64,000 nucleotides of DNA, from NCBI RefSeq assembly GCF_009828835.1, contig NZ_WTTB01000006.1:1-64000 (forward strand), in the 5' to 3' direction. The notes under the pieces are model-generated. The model was given only the letters and a program-made list of their open reading frames with translations. It did not search any database and was not told the origin of the DNA. Positions 16,884 to 25,710 of the stretch are shown piece after piece. The stretch is from Erysipelothrix urinaevulpis. GTDB lineage: Bacteria; Bacillota_I; Bacilli_A; Erysipelotrichales; Erysipelotrichaceae. The translations under genes and the position numbers were made by a program. The number at the start of each line of letters is the position of its first letter. The first letter of the stretch is position 1.

Positions 16884-16920
16884 GTGTATATCATACACTA
16901 ATAAGAAGGATAAATAAACT
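16884..16920 (-). promoter_or_regulatory. proBA promoter with palindromic operator
   Basis: On the minus strand TTTATT and TATGAT are 17 bases apart. The -10 box lies inside GTGTATATCATACAC (16884-16898), a perfect 6-3-6 inverted repeat. A repressor bound there would block transcription. Which protein binds is unknown. Confidence 0.5.
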
Positions 16921-16994
16921 TTTGACCCTAATTTGAAAAAAAGTATGTAATCAAAGTTAAGGCATGATAAACTTAGTGAAGAAAGGGGATGTTT

Positions 16995-17507
16995 ATGATG
17001 AGTGAAAAAGCAAATCAAAAAACAAGCTCTATAGAAGATGTAGGTATTGAATCCGTTGAGAGTATCTTAAAGGATATTGAAGATTTAAAAACTAAAATAA
17101 AAAAGAGTGAATCACATTTAAGTCAAGAAGACATGGATACATTAAGAGGAAAACTTAATTCAATTTTACCGATTAAAGGCATAAAATTGTTCTTTTCGGT
17201 GTTTGTTGTTATCGCCATGGTTTTTATGGTGATTACGTTGATTTATACCTTTTGGTCCCATCAAAAAATAATTGCGAATCTGAATGAATTAAGTGTCATG
17301 AGTCGTTTGGTCAATGAAGGATTATTGACGTTGAATGTCCCTGTTATTAACCAACAACTGACAAGAATGATTCAAGAATTAAATTTCTTTGGTTATTTGG
17401 TGTTGTTTACACTCGTGTTTAGCCTTATATTGACAGGCATCGTGAGCCTTACTTCGTTTTTCCAATCGAAGAAAACAAATACTGAGGTGATTGAGCATGA
17501 ACACTAA
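16995..17507 (+). CDS. Membrane protein with N-terminal coiled coil, function unknown
   Basis: The protein has about 170 residues. Positions 10-50 form a charged, probably coiled-coil segment (SVESILKDIEDLKTKIK), followed by two membrane helices near 60-85 and 130-155. I recognise no domain. ATG at 16995 lies 6 bases after AAAGGGG. It overlaps the next gene by 11 bases, so the two proteins probably act together in the membrane. Confidence 0.6.
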   Translation: MMSEKANQKTSSIEDVGIESVESILKDIEDLKTKIKKSESHLSQEDMDTLRGKLNSILPIKGIKLFFSVFVVIAMVFMVITLIYTFWSHQKIIANLNELSVMSRLVNEGLLTLNVPVINQQLTRMIQELNFFGYLVLFTLVFSLILTGIVSLTSFFQSKKTNTEVIEHEH

Positions 17508-18540
17508 AAGAATGTCTAATATTTTGACGCTTGCGAATGTTATTGCACTCTTATCGCTTTATAGTGTTTATAATGCAATCATCACTAAACCGTATCGACC
17601 CGTATTTATTTTAGAATATATTAAAATCATGATTGTCTTTACTGTGTTGCTGTTGTTCTTCAATGGGTTGGTGTTTGTTAAAACAAAACAAAAGAACAAA
17701 GGACACGGAAACAAAAATCGTTTTGGACCACTTTTTATGACTGTTGTGCTCGCCGGGTCTTTGTTTTACCTAGGGTATCACTATCAACAGTTTAATGTTG
17801 AGGTGCGTCCCGTTATAATTGATGGATTTGAAACCTTTGCGTATACGAATAAAAAACTTAACGAAAATGGCATTTTCGAAGTGAATTTCTATTTATCCAA
17901 TCATGAGAACGAACGCTATATTACGACAAATCCAATCTTAACACGTTATTATCAAGAACAGTTTTTGGATAGTTATTTTGACGAACCACAGTTTTTTGTT
18001 TCAGAAATTAAACGGTCATGGTTAGCTTTACCCAAAGAGGATGAAAAAGAATCACAAATTCCTAGCATCAACAGTTATGAAAATGATTCATTAACGAACG
18101 ATAGTTTTAAATTTATTGTTGAAACAGATCATGGAAAAATAGGGTTTAAAGTTTTGGATCGTGCCATGTCAGCAGAGTTAATTGGCGCATATCAATTTGA
18201 TGAATTAAACAATGAATGGGTCAGCATTAAAACCATTGAGAAAACAGATGAGATTCATGATGTTTTTATGATTGATGATCTTGTCTTTATAAATTACGGA
18301 TCACATCATGAAAAAACGATGTCACTTTATCGAACGGATATGAGTTTTGAGAGGTTGGAACGACTTGAGGTTCCCTTTGTTAAGCCAAGTGATGTGTATG
18401 TTCATTCGATAAAGAAGAATAATGAAACCTTACAGATGGTAGCGGGATCACCCAAATGGGATCAAGGGGATACCGAAACAATCTATGAATCCAAGGATCA
18501 AGGAAAAACATGGGTATTTATTGAAACACGTAAAATATAA
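17497..18540 (+). CDS. Membrane protein with extracytoplasmic domain and one Asp-box motif
   Basis: The protein has about 347 residues and three hydrophobic segments in the first 115, then a large soluble domain. Its C-terminus reads SKDQGKTW, a textbook Asp-box (BNR) motif of sialidase-like beta-propellers, but only one copy is clear. Catalytic sialidase residues were not recognised. GAGGTGA lies 6 bases before ATG 17497. It is coupled to the upstream membrane protein. The function is unknown. Confidence 0.6.
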   Translation: MNTKRMSNILTLANVIALLSLYSVYNAIITKPYRPVFILEYIKIMIVFTVLLLFFNGLVFVKTKQKNKGHGNKNRFGPLFMTVVLAGSLFYLGYHYQQFNVEVRPVIIDGFETFAYTNKKLNENGIFEVNFYLSNHENERYITTNPILTRYYQEQFLDSYFDEPQFFVSEIKRSWLALPKEDEKESQIPSINSYENDSLTNDSFKFIVETDHGKIGFKVLDRAMSAELIGAYQFDELNNEWVSIKTIEKTDEIHDVFMIDDLVFINYGSHHEKTMSLYRTDMSFERLERLEVPFVKPSDVYVHSIKKNNETLQMVAGSPKWDQGDTETIYESKDQGKTWVFIETRKI

Positions 18541-18635
18541 GCTAAATCAACACAATCCCTGGGGAAACAGAGCAAGCTTGAAAAAAAGACTCATGAACAA
18601 CGTTTTTTATTGAAGAAAAGCAAGAAAAGTGTTAT

Positions 18636-18641
18636 TATAAT
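18636..18641 (+). promoter_or_regulatory. -10 box of the CofE-like gene
   Basis: TATAAT at 18636-18641 lies 44 bases before the preferred TTG start. TTGAAG at 18610-18615 is 20 bases upstream, longer than ideal for a -35 box. Its presence argues that the ORF extension back to 18610 is promoter rather than coding. Confidence 0.45.
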
Positions 18642-18684
18642 TGCTGTGATAAAAACAAGACTGCGAAAGAAGAGGTCGTTAACA

Positions 18685-19878
18685 TTGAAAAGAAAAGTAG
18701 GAACTGTTTCTAGAGGCGTGCGTTGCCCGATAATTCGTGAAGGTGACGATATTTCAAAAATCGTGTGTGATAGTGTGATTGAAGCATCAAAAGCATCAGG
18801 ATATGACATTCTTGATCAAGATATTGTGGGGCTAACAGAATCAATTTTAGCTAGAGCACAAGGAAATTATGCAAGTATTGATGCAATCGCCAAGGATATA
18901 AATAATAAAGTGGAAAATGAAACACTAGCTGTCATTTTTCCTATCTTTTCGAGAAACCGATTCTCTACAGTTTTAAAGGGAATTGCGAAATCAAATAAAA
19001 AAATTATATTGATGTTGCAATATCCATCGGATGAAGTTGGAAACTCTTTAATTACATTAGATCAATTGGATGAATCAGGTGTGAATCCATACAGTGATGT
19101 CTTAAGTCTTGAAGAATTCCGTCATCATTTTGGGAATTCCAAACATTCTTTTACAGGTGTTGATTATATTGATTTATATAAAGGAATTATTGAAGAGGCC
19201 GGTGCTGAAGCAGAAATCGTCTTTGCAAATGATCCACGTGCAGCTTTAGAATATTCTCATTCTATTTTAGCGTGTGATGTTCATTCGAATCAGAGAACCA
19301 AACGAATATTAAAAGAAAACGGTGCTAAATTAGTGCTTGGATTAAATGATATCCTGACTGATTCAGTGGATGGTAGTGGCTATAATAAAGTGTATGGCTT
19401 ACTTGGATCCAATAAATCGACTGAAGATTCTGTTAAATTGTTTCCACGAGATAGTTTTTCTGTCGTTAATGCGATCCAAGCTGAATTTTATGAACGAACT
19501 GGAAAACAGGTCGAAGTCATTGTTTATGGTGATGGCGCGTTCAAAGATCCAATGGGTGAGATTTGGGAATTGGCTGATCCAACAGTTGCTCCTGGCTTTA
19601 CGCGTGGACTTGAAGGGACACCAAGTGAAATCAAACTTAAATATTTAGCGGACAATGATTATCAAGACTTAAAAGGTGAAGCCTTACAAAAAGCAATTAC
19701 AAAACAAATTAAAGAAAAAGAAACAACAAATGTTGATAGTCGAGAAGCACAAGGAACAACGCCACGTCGCATTGTTGACTTAGTCGGTTCACTTTGTGAT
19801 TTGACCAGTGGATCTGGAGACAAAGGGACACCAATTGTTCACATACAAGGATATTTTGATAATTACTCAAGTGAATAG
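18685..19878 (+). CDS. CofE-like (F420-0:gamma-glutamyl ligase family) protein
   Basis: The protein has about 397 residues. Its N-terminal part matches the F420-0 glutamyl ligase fold (CPIIREGDDISKIV, then DIVGLTESILARAQGNY). The rest (NDPRAALEYSHS, VYGLLGSN, GDGAFKDPMGEIWELADP) is shared with CofE-like proteins of Firmicutes that lack F420. It may add glutamate to another acceptor; the substrate is unknown. I chose TTG at 18685, 9 bases after AGAAGAGG, because a TATAAT box lies within the longer ORF. Confidence 0.65.
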   Translation: MKRKVGTVSRGVRCPIIREGDDISKIVCDSVIEASKASGYDILDQDIVGLTESILARAQGNYASIDAIAKDINNKVENETLAVIFPIFSRNRFSTVLKGIAKSNKKIILMLQYPSDEVGNSLITLDQLDESGVNPYSDVLSLEEFRHHFGNSKHSFTGVDYIDLYKGIIEEAGAEAEIVFANDPRAALEYSHSILACDVHSNQRTKRILKENGAKLVLGLNDILTDSVDGSGYNKVYGLLGSNKSTEDSVKLFPRDSFSVVNAIQAEFYERTGKQVEVIVYGDGAFKDPMGEIWELADPTVAPGFTRGLEGTPSEIKLKYLADNDYQDLKGEALQKAITKQIKEKETTNVDSREAQGTTPRRIVDLVGSLCDLTSGSGDKGTPIVHIQGYFDNYSSE

Positions 19879-19902
19879 ACCTACTTTATTGTAGGTTTTT
19901 TC
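19879..19902 (+). terminator. Terminator after the CofE-like gene
   Basis: ACCTAC and GTAGGT form a 6-base stem with a 6-base loop, followed by TTTTTT. Confidence 0.75.
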
Positions 19903-19923
19903 ATTTAAAGGAAGGAAGATACG

Positions 19924-20973
19924 ATGAAATCTATTTATAATTATGATTTAAAAAATTTAGAAATTAAGTTAACAAAACTGGGTGAGAAGCCGTTTCGAGC
20001 GAAACAGGTCTTTTCATGGTTGTATGAGAAACGTGTTGACTCATTTGATGAAATGACAAACTTAAGTTTTGATTTACGTGAAAAACTTAAAGAAAACTTT
20101 GTTTTAAATACGTTGAAATTAGTCAAACAACAAACCGCTGCTGATGAAACAAGCAAATATCTTCTGGAGTGTGAAGATGGTGCTTTAATTGAAACAGTTT
20201 TAATGAAGCATGATTATGGTTATAGTGTCTGTGTGACATCACAAGTTGGCTGTGCGATGGGGTGTAAGTTTTGCGCTTCAGGTTTATTGAAAGCGAAACG
20301 AAATCTTAGTGCAGGTGAACTTGTTAATCAGATTATGTTTGTTCAAAAAGATTTGGATAAACGTGAGAAGCGTGTAAGTCATATAGTTGTGATGGGAATT
20401 GGTGAGCCGTTTATGAACTATCCGAATGTGATGGAGTTTATTGCCTGTGTTAACAATGACAAAGGCCTTAATATTGGAGCTCGTCATATTACCATATCAA
20501 CGTGTGGAATTGCCCCTGTTATCAAACGATTTGCGGATGAAATGAGTCAAGTAAATTTAGCAATTTCCTTGCATGCACCCAATGATGCGTTGCGTTCCCA
20601 AATTATGCCCGTCAATGATATGTTTAATTTAGAAGAATTATTTGAAGCACTTCATTATTATCAAAAGAAGAGCAATCGTCGTTTAACCTTTGAATATATT
20701 TTAATAGATGGTGTGAATGATACCCTTCAACAAGCCAAAGAACTCGTTGAATTAGTTAAATCAATGAATGCTTATGTCAATTTAATTCCATATAATGAAG
20801 TGGAAGAAAATCCATTTAGACCAACTCAGCCTAAGAATGCTGCAGCATTTTATGATTATTTAAAACGTCACAATGTTCAATGTGTAATTCGTCGTGAAAA
20901 GGGGAGCGAGATTGATGCGGCGTGTGGTCAACTTCGCGCGAATGTTGAAAAACAAAGAAGTGCTAGACGGTAA
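19924..20973 (+). CDS. rlmN: 23S rRNA (adenine(2503)-C(2))-methyltransferase RlmN
   Basis: The 349-residue radical-SAM enzyme methylates A2503 of 23S rRNA and A37 of some tRNAs. The radical-SAM cluster is CAMGCKFC near residue 105. The second conserved cysteine lies near the C-terminus in DAACGQLR. The N-terminal domain ([12 protein letters not shown]) is typical. GGAAGG precedes the ATG. It has its own downstream terminator. Confidence 0.95.
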   Translation: MKSIYNYDLKNLEIKLTKLGEKPFRAKQVFSWLYEKRVDSFDEMTNLSFDLREKLKENFVLNTLKLVKQQTAADETSKYLLECEDGALIETVLMKHDYGYSVCVTSQVGCAMGCKFCASGLLKAKRNLSAGELVNQIMFVQKDLDKREKRVSHIVVMGIGEPFMNYPNVMEFIACVNNDKGLNIGARHITISTCGIAPVIKRFADEMSQVNLAISLHAPNDALRSQIMPVNDMFNLEELFEALHYYQKKSNRRLTFEYILIDGVNDTLQQAKELVELVKSMNAYVNLIPYNEVEENPFRPTQPKNAAAFYDYLKRHNVQCVIRREKGSEIDAACGQLRANVEKQRSARR

Positions 20974-21048
20974 AGTACACATTAATTATACCTTCTTGCT
21001 CTTATAGTTAATGAAGTGTCGAATAAAAAGATAGAGTGTATAAATTGT

Positions 21049-21082
21049 AACTCTTAGCGTAATAACGCTAGGAGTTTTTTTT
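21049..21082 (+). terminator. Terminator between rlmN and the tau-like operon
   Basis: AACTCTTAGCGT pairs with ACGCTAGGAGTT (one G-T pair) across a short loop, followed by eight T. Confidence 0.88.
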
Positions 21083-21117
21083 GAAAATTGTAAAAATAAG
21101 TTCTATCTATGTTAAAA

Positions 21118-21132
21118 TGATAATGATTATAA
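21118..21132 (+). promoter_or_regulatory. Fur-like box before the TauABC-like operon
   Basis: TGATAATGATTATAA matches the 7-1-7 Fur consensus TGATAAT-N-ATTATCA at all but one position. It overlaps a likely -10 region (TTATAAT at 21127-21133) and lies 24 bases before the first ATG. Zur- or PerR-like binding is possible too. Confidence 0.55.
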
Positions 21133-21155
21133 TTTATATGGAGAAGAGGATTGAA

Positions 21156-21929
21156 ATGAACAAAAACAAGAAAAGTCATCCACTGATTAGTGTGACAACT
21201 TGGCTTGTAATTATTGCTTTTTGGACAATAAGTACAAATACTGGGATGGTTTCATCACAACTATTACCATCACCACAACAAGTATTCAAAGCGTTTATAA
21301 TGATATTGAGTGAAGGATATAATTCGATTCCTTTCTGGGAACATCTTGGAATTAGTTTTTATCGCTTATTTTTAGCGGTGATTTTAGCATTGGTGATGGC
21401 AATTCCATTGGGATTGCTCAGTGGTTATTTCTCTAAATTTAGAGCGGTGATTGATTCATTGGTTAGTTTTTATCGTCCATTACCACCCCTTGCCTATTAT
21501 ATGTTATTGATTTTATGGCTAGGTATCGATGAAGAATCCAAAGTTACCTTATTATTCTTAGCTTCGTTTGCACCGATATATATTGCTTGTTCATCAGCCG
21601 TTTCTCGTGTTGATGAAACATTTGTTTTAAGTGCTAAGTCAATGGGAGCGACCAATGCTCAGGTATTCTTTACGATTGTTGTGCCAGCAACGTTGCCTGA
21701 TATTTTCATTGGTGTTAGAACGGCGGTTGGTGTTGCATATACAACATTAGTTTCAGCCGAAATGGTTGCAGCTACTTCTGGTTTAGGGTGGATGGTGATT
21801 GATGCTTCTCGTTACTTAAAAAGTGATGTGATGTTTGTGGGGATTATCATCATGGGATTGACAGGGATTTTAATCGATTTCTTATTAAAAAAACTTGAAA
21901 CAAAGATTGTATTTTGGGCAGGAAAGTAG
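21156..21929 (+). CDS. TauC/SsuC-like ABC permease
   Basis: The permease has about 257 residues, six helices and the permease loop (LSAKSMGATNAQVF). I chose ATG at 21156 because AGAAGAGG lies just upstream; the longer ORF would include the Fur-like box. It is the first gene of permease, binding protein and ATPase. The binding protein indicates the TauABC branch (taurine/alkanesulfonate). Confidence 0.75.
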   Translation: MNKNKKSHPLISVTTWLVIIAFWTISTNTGMVSSQLLPSPQQVFKAFIMILSEGYNSIPFWEHLGISFYRLFLAVILALVMAIPLGLLSGYFSKFRAVIDSLVSFYRPLPPLAYYMLLILWLGIDEESKVTLLFLASFAPIYIACSSAVSRVDETFVLSAKSMGATNAQVFFTIVVPATLPDIFIGVRTAVGVAYTTLVSAEMVAATSGLGWMVIDASRYLKSDVMFVGIIIMGLTGILIDFLLKKLETKIVFWAGK

Positions 21930-21940
21930 GAGGACTTGAT

Positions 21941-22951
21941 ATGAAGAAGAAACTAATTGTGATGCTAGTGTTGTCGTTTATTTTAACAGCGTGTGGTGGT
22001 AAAACTGAAGACGCTAACAATAAAGTTAGAATTGGAATTATTCGAGTTCCAAATGACAAAACAGTTGCTATTTCTATGAATTATTTTAAAGAGTATTTTA
22101 ATGATAAAGGATTTGAGACCGAATTTATTTTCTTTGATTCAGGGGTTGCAGCGAATCAAGCCTTTTCATCAGGGAGTATTGACTTTGCAGAGATGGGTCA
22201 TACAAATGGAGTTGTTGCTTTAGCAAATAATTTACCCGTGAAGCTGATTTGGATTCATGAAGTTTTAGGAAGTAATGAAGCGCTTGTGGTTAAAGAAGGG
22301 TCCAATATTCAGTCGATTAAAGATTTAGAAGGTAAAAAAATCGCGACCACCTTCAGTTCAACATCCCATCTTAGTTTACTTAAAGCACTAGAAAAAGAAG
22401 GCATTGATAAAAAAGTCGAACTTTTGGATATGCAAACTGCAGAAATCGTTGCGGCATGGGAACGTGGTGACATTCAAGCTGCTTATTCATGGGAACCTGG
22501 ATTATCAAAACTTAAAGAGAGTGGGTCTGTGTTAATTGATAGTGAAATGTTGGCAAATGATGGAATTGTCACTGCTAACATTGACTTAGTTCATACTAAT
22601 TTTATTGAAAAACATCCTGAACTTGTTGTTGATTATATAAAAACACTTGATAAAGCAGTGAGTTTATATAAAAATAAGCCAGCAAAGGCGATCGATGGAG
22701 CTTCAAAACAATTGGGATTGAGTGTGGAGGATACCAAAACTCAAATGCAAGGTACTGTTTGGCTCAATGCAGATCAACAACTATCCAAGGACTATTTAGG
22801 AACAAGTAAGCAACCTGGGCATTTTCATACAGTGTTCTATCAAACAGGAGAGTTTTTAAAAGCTCAAGGGAATATATCAGAAATTCCAACGATGGAAGCG
22901 ATTCACGAGTTTATTGATTCAAGCTTTATTGAGAAAGCGCTAGGCCAATAA
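21941..22951 (+). CDS. TauA-like solute-binding lipoprotein
   Basis: The 336-residue lipoprotein has the lipobox LTAC (Cys at about 18). Its sequence follows TauA closely in pattern: FFDSGVAANQAFSSGSID, IWIHEVLGSNEALVV, TTFSSTSHLSLLKALE, and DMQTAEIVAAWERGDIQAAY with WEPGL. TauA binds taurine. AGGAGG lies 8 bases before ATG 21941. The Fur-like box upstream suggests the true role may be linked to metal status, or that another regulator uses the site. Confidence 0.78.
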   Translation: MKKKLIVMLVLSFILTACGGKTEDANNKVRIGIIRVPNDKTVAISMNYFKEYFNDKGFETEFIFFDSGVAANQAFSSGSIDFAEMGHTNGVVALANNLPVKLIWIHEVLGSNEALVVKEGSNIQSIKDLEGKKIATTFSSTSHLSLLKALEKEGIDKKVELLDMQTAEIVAAWERGDIQAAYSWEPGLSKLKESGSVLIDSEMLANDGIVTANIDLVHTNFIEKHPELVVDYIKTLDKAVSLYKNKPAKAIDGASKQLGLSVEDTKTQMQGTVWLNADQQLSKDYLGTSKQPGHFHTVFYQTGEFLKAQGNISEIPTMEAIHEFIDSSFIEKALGQ

Positions 22952-22953
22952 AC

Positions 22954-23742
22954 ATGGAAAAAGAAAAGCAAGCAATGATTTCGATTCATGATGTTACGGT
23001 CAGATATGATGGTCAAAAAGGGGAAACGTTGGCAATTGATCAAGTAAATTTAAATATCTATAAGGGTGACTTTATTGTTTTACTTGGTCCTTCTGGATGC
23101 GGTAAGAGTACATTGCTTAACCTTGTGGCTGGTTATCATCAAGCAAGTCAAGGGGATGTTTTAATGTATGGGAAAGAAATTAGTGGTCCTAACAAAAATC
23201 GGGGGGTTGTTTTTCAATCAACCAACCTGTATCCATGGCTCAGTGTTCGACAAAATATTGAGTACGGACTCAATATTGCGAAAATAGATAAACCCTTAAG
23301 AACTCAAAAAAGTGATGAATATCTTAAAGCCATCAATTTAGAAAACTATGCGAATCATTATCCTTTTGAATTATCAGGGGGCATGCAACAACGTGTAGCC
23401 TTAGCACGAACTTTAATTAATGAGCCTGAAATACTATTGATGGATGAGCCGTTTGGGGCATTAGACGCCATGACACGTGTTAACATGCAAAGTCTATTAA
23501 GGAAGTTGTGGAATAATGGAAAGCAAACATTTTTCTTGATAACCCATGACATTGATGAAGCGTTATTGTTAGGATCAAGAGTGTTAGTTATGTCAAAGAA
23601 TCCTGGAACAATTGTTGAAGAATTCAAATTAGACTTTCATCAAAAAGCATTGATGGATAAAAATTATAATTCATTGTTGGATGAAGAATTTGTGGATGTT
23701 AAAAACCGAATTCTCCAAATCATTGCGAATGAGTCATTGTAA
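22954..23742 (+). CDS. TauB/SsuB-like ABC ATP-binding protein
   Basis: The 262-residue ATPase has Walker A (GPSGCGKST), a Q-loop (FQSTNLYPW), LSGGMQQR, Walker B (ILLMDEP) and THDIDEA. It begins 2 bases after the binding-protein stop and ends within a terminator stem. It energises the importer formed with the two preceding genes. Confidence 0.85.
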   Translation: MEKEKQAMISIHDVTVRYDGQKGETLAIDQVNLNIYKGDFIVLLGPSGCGKSTLLNLVAGYHQASQGDVLMYGKEISGPNKNRGVVFQSTNLYPWLSVRQNIEYGLNIAKIDKPLRTQKSDEYLKAINLENYANHYPFELSGGMQQRVALARTLINEPEILLMDEPFGALDAMTRVNMQSLLRKLWNNGKQTFFLITHDIDEALLLGSRVLVMSKNPGTIVEEFKLDFHQKALMDKNYNSLLDEEFVDVKNRILQIIANESL

Positions 23743-23768
23743 GTAGAAATAATAATTTCTACTTTTTT
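23741..23768 (+). terminator. Terminator of the TauABC-like operon
   Basis: AAGTAGAAAT pairs perfectly with ATTTCTACTT, followed by TTTT. The stem begins within the stop codon of the ATPase gene. Confidence 0.9.
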
Positions 23769-23819
23769 AATGGAACAAGGTTGAAACATGTTAAACTAAG
23801 AACAAAAGGGGATGAAGAA

Positions 23820-24080
23820 ATGAATCATTTTAGTCTTAACTTAAAAAAGATCAGACAAGCCAAGCGTATGAGTTTAGAAGAACTTGCCTTAAAAACGAAT
23901 TACGAGCTTGATGTTTTACATGGAATTGAAGAGGGTGTCTTAGAACCTGATATTCATTTATTAGTTTTAATGAGTGATGTCTTAAGATCAAATCCCAATG
24001 AATTATTGGGGTATAGTTTAACAAGTTATTCGAGTGTTTATGATGTGAAAGATATCCATACTGTTTCAAAGAATCAGTGA
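23820..24080 (+). CDS. Small XRE-family helix-turn-helix protein
   Basis: The protein has about 86 residues with one Cro/CI-type helix-turn-helix in the N-terminal 65 (LKKIRQAKRMSLEELALKTN, then a typical closing helix ending in NELLGY). The short tail has no recognised domain. I chose ATG at 23820 after AAAGGGG; a TTG at 23781 would add 13 unlikely residues. It stands alone between a terminator and a riboswitch. Confidence 0.7.
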   Translation: MNHFSLNLKKIRQAKRMSLEELALKTNYELDVLHGIEEGVLEPDIHLLVLMSDVLRSNPNELLGYSLTSYSSVYDVKDIHTVSKNQ

Positions 24081-24099
24081 TAAATATAAGCCAGGGTCG

Positions 24100-24167
24100 T
24101 GGCGTAAGCGCTTAACTTAAGGAAAAAATGAATACATCTTGATGATGTGTAAATTAAGTGATAGGAT
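24100..24167 (+). promoter_or_regulatory. Promoter and upstream structured segment before the guanine riboswitch
   Basis: TTGATG at 24139-24144 and TAGGAT at 24162-24167 are 17 bases apart and fit a promoter for the permease operon. The -35 lies inside a stem-loop-like element (ACATC-TTGAT-GATGT, itself framed by ACTTAA and TTAAGT). That element could be an operator for a second layer of control. No match to a known motif was seen. Confidence 0.45.
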
Positions 24168-24180
24168 AAGTGCATAAACT

Positions 24181-24245
24181 CCATATAATTCTGGTAATAT
24201 GGTCCGGAAGTTTCTACTTATATCCCGTAAAGATATAAACTATGG
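24181..24245 (+). ncRNA. Purine riboswitch, guanine class
   Basis: The aptamer has P1 arms CCATA (24181-24185) and TATGG (24241-24245). Between them are the conserved TATAAT, ATATGG, AGTTTCTAC and CCGTAAA elements. The base that pairs with the ligand, equivalent to C74 of B. subtilis xpt, is C at 24240, which predicts guanine/hypoxanthine binding. ATGGCA just after P1 can pair with TGCCAT near 24284, which otherwise pairs with a following ATGGCA. This offers a switch between two structures. Confidence 0.92.
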
Positions 24246-24325
24246 CAACAGTCGAAAACGATGTAAGAAGTCGTCTTTCTTCTTTTGCCATTAACATGGC
24301 AGTTTAATGAGAAGGAGAGAGATAT

Positions 24326-25702
24326 ATGTACGATTTCTTAAATCGTTTTTTTGGTATTGAGGCGTCAGGTTCTACGCTAAAAAGAGAACTAACAGGAGGA
24401 TTAACAGCATTTTTATCAATGTCTTATGTTATCTTTGTTAATCCAATTATTTTAAGTGATGCAGGGATGCCGAAAGATGCGGTCTTTATGGCAACGATTA
24501 TTTCTTCGGCAATTGCGATGTTGATTATGGGACTTTATGCTAAGTTTCCACTTGGTATTGCACCGTGTATGTCGATGAATGCATTCTTTGCCTATTCGGT
24601 TGTTATGCACATGGGGATGCCTTGGCAAGATGCTTTAGCAACTGTCTTAATATCGTCTGTTTTATTTACTATTTTAGGATTCAGTGGACTACGTACTAAA
24701 ATTATTAAAGCGATTCCGATGGAAATAAAGCAAGCAGGAACCGTTGGTTTGGGAATTTTTATTGCTTTTGTAAGTTTTAAAAATGTTGGAATTATTGTTG
24801 CTGATCCAGGTATGATGATTACATTTGGTGGTTTTAATAATCCGAATGTTATTATTGCATTTGTTGGTTTAATTGTTGCGTCGTTTTTCTTGGTTCGCAA
24901 GAATCAGTATGCTGTATTTTATGGTATGATTGGTGCCGCGGTTTGTGGTCTACTCATTCGTTTAGGTGTCTCTAATGGCTTCTTTTCATTCAGTGAGGAG
25001 ATTGTTGCATCCTTACCTACATTACCTCAAGGCGGTCCATTAGCGTTTCCTATTGAACCGATTAAAACAATGGTTAATGAAACACTCTTTGTGAGTTTTA
25101 AAAGTCTTGGAAATATTTTAAATATGCGAGGCATCATTGTAACCTTAACATTCTTATTCTTAGATTTCTTTGGTACAGCGACAACCTTATCAGCAGCAGC
25201 TTCACAAATTCCAGATTTATCTCAAGAAGAATTTGAAGGAAATTCAAAAATTTATGTTGCAGATGCTTTAGGAAGTTTTGCTGGTTCCATCTTCGGTACT
25301 TCGAACTTGTCAACCTATATTGAATCCGTCTCAGGGATTATTGCTGGTGCTCGAACAGGATTGATGGCGGTTGTGACTGCTCTTCTATTTTTATTGTCAA
25401 TATTCATCTATCCTATGTTATCATTAGTAACAGCAGCTGTAACAACACCAGCTATGGTTTTAATTGGGGTCTTTATGATGCAAAATATTGATCAAATTAA
25501 CTGGAAAGGCGGCTATGAAATAATAATTCCATCGTTTTTGATTATTGTGATGATGCCGTTAACAGGTTCAATTGCTTTAGGCTTAACACTTGGTTTTATT
25601 TCGTGGGAATTGTGCATGATATTTGCTGGTAAGTTTAAAGAAATTCCATCAACCATGCATTTTATATTCCTAATTTCAATTGCTTATATAGCAACATTAT
25701 AG
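24326..25702 (+). CDS. pbuG: AzgA/PbuG-type hypoxanthine/guanine permease
   Basis: The 458-residue permease of the NCS2/AzgA group has about 13 hydrophobic segments. Family motifs are GGLTAFLSMSYVIFVNP at the start, GIAPCMSMNAFFAYSV, and LDFFGTATTLSA. It imports purine bases by proton symport. It lies under a guanine riboswitch and next to xpt. GAAGGAG precedes the ATG. Confidence 0.92.
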   Translation: MYDFLNRFFGIEASGSTLKRELTGGLTAFLSMSYVIFVNPIILSDAGMPKDAVFMATIISSAIAMLIMGLYAKFPLGIAPCMSMNAFFAYSVVMHMGMPWQDALATVLISSVLFTILGFSGLRTKIIKAIPMEIKQAGTVGLGIFIAFVSFKNVGIIVADPGMMITFGGFNNPNVIIAFVGLIVASFFLVRKNQYAVFYGMIGAAVCGLLIRLGVSNGFFSFSEEIVASLPTLPQGGPLAFPIEPIKTMVNETLFVSFKSLGNILNMRGIIVTLTFLFLDFFGTATTLSAAASQIPDLSQEEFEGNSKIYVADALGSFAGSIFGTSNLSTYIESVSGIIAGARTGLMAVVTALLFLLSIFIYPMLSLVTAAVTTPAMVLIGVFMMQNIDQINWKGGYEIIIPSFLIIVMMPLTGSIALGLTLGFISWELCMIFAGKFKEIPSTMHFIFLISIAYIATL

Positions 25703-25710
25703 GGAGGCAT

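Noticed and set aside
18610-18684. N-terminal extension of the CofE-like protein
   Set aside because: It contains a TATAAT box and encodes an unlikely run of basic residues; a TTG with a good Shine-Dalgarno follows.
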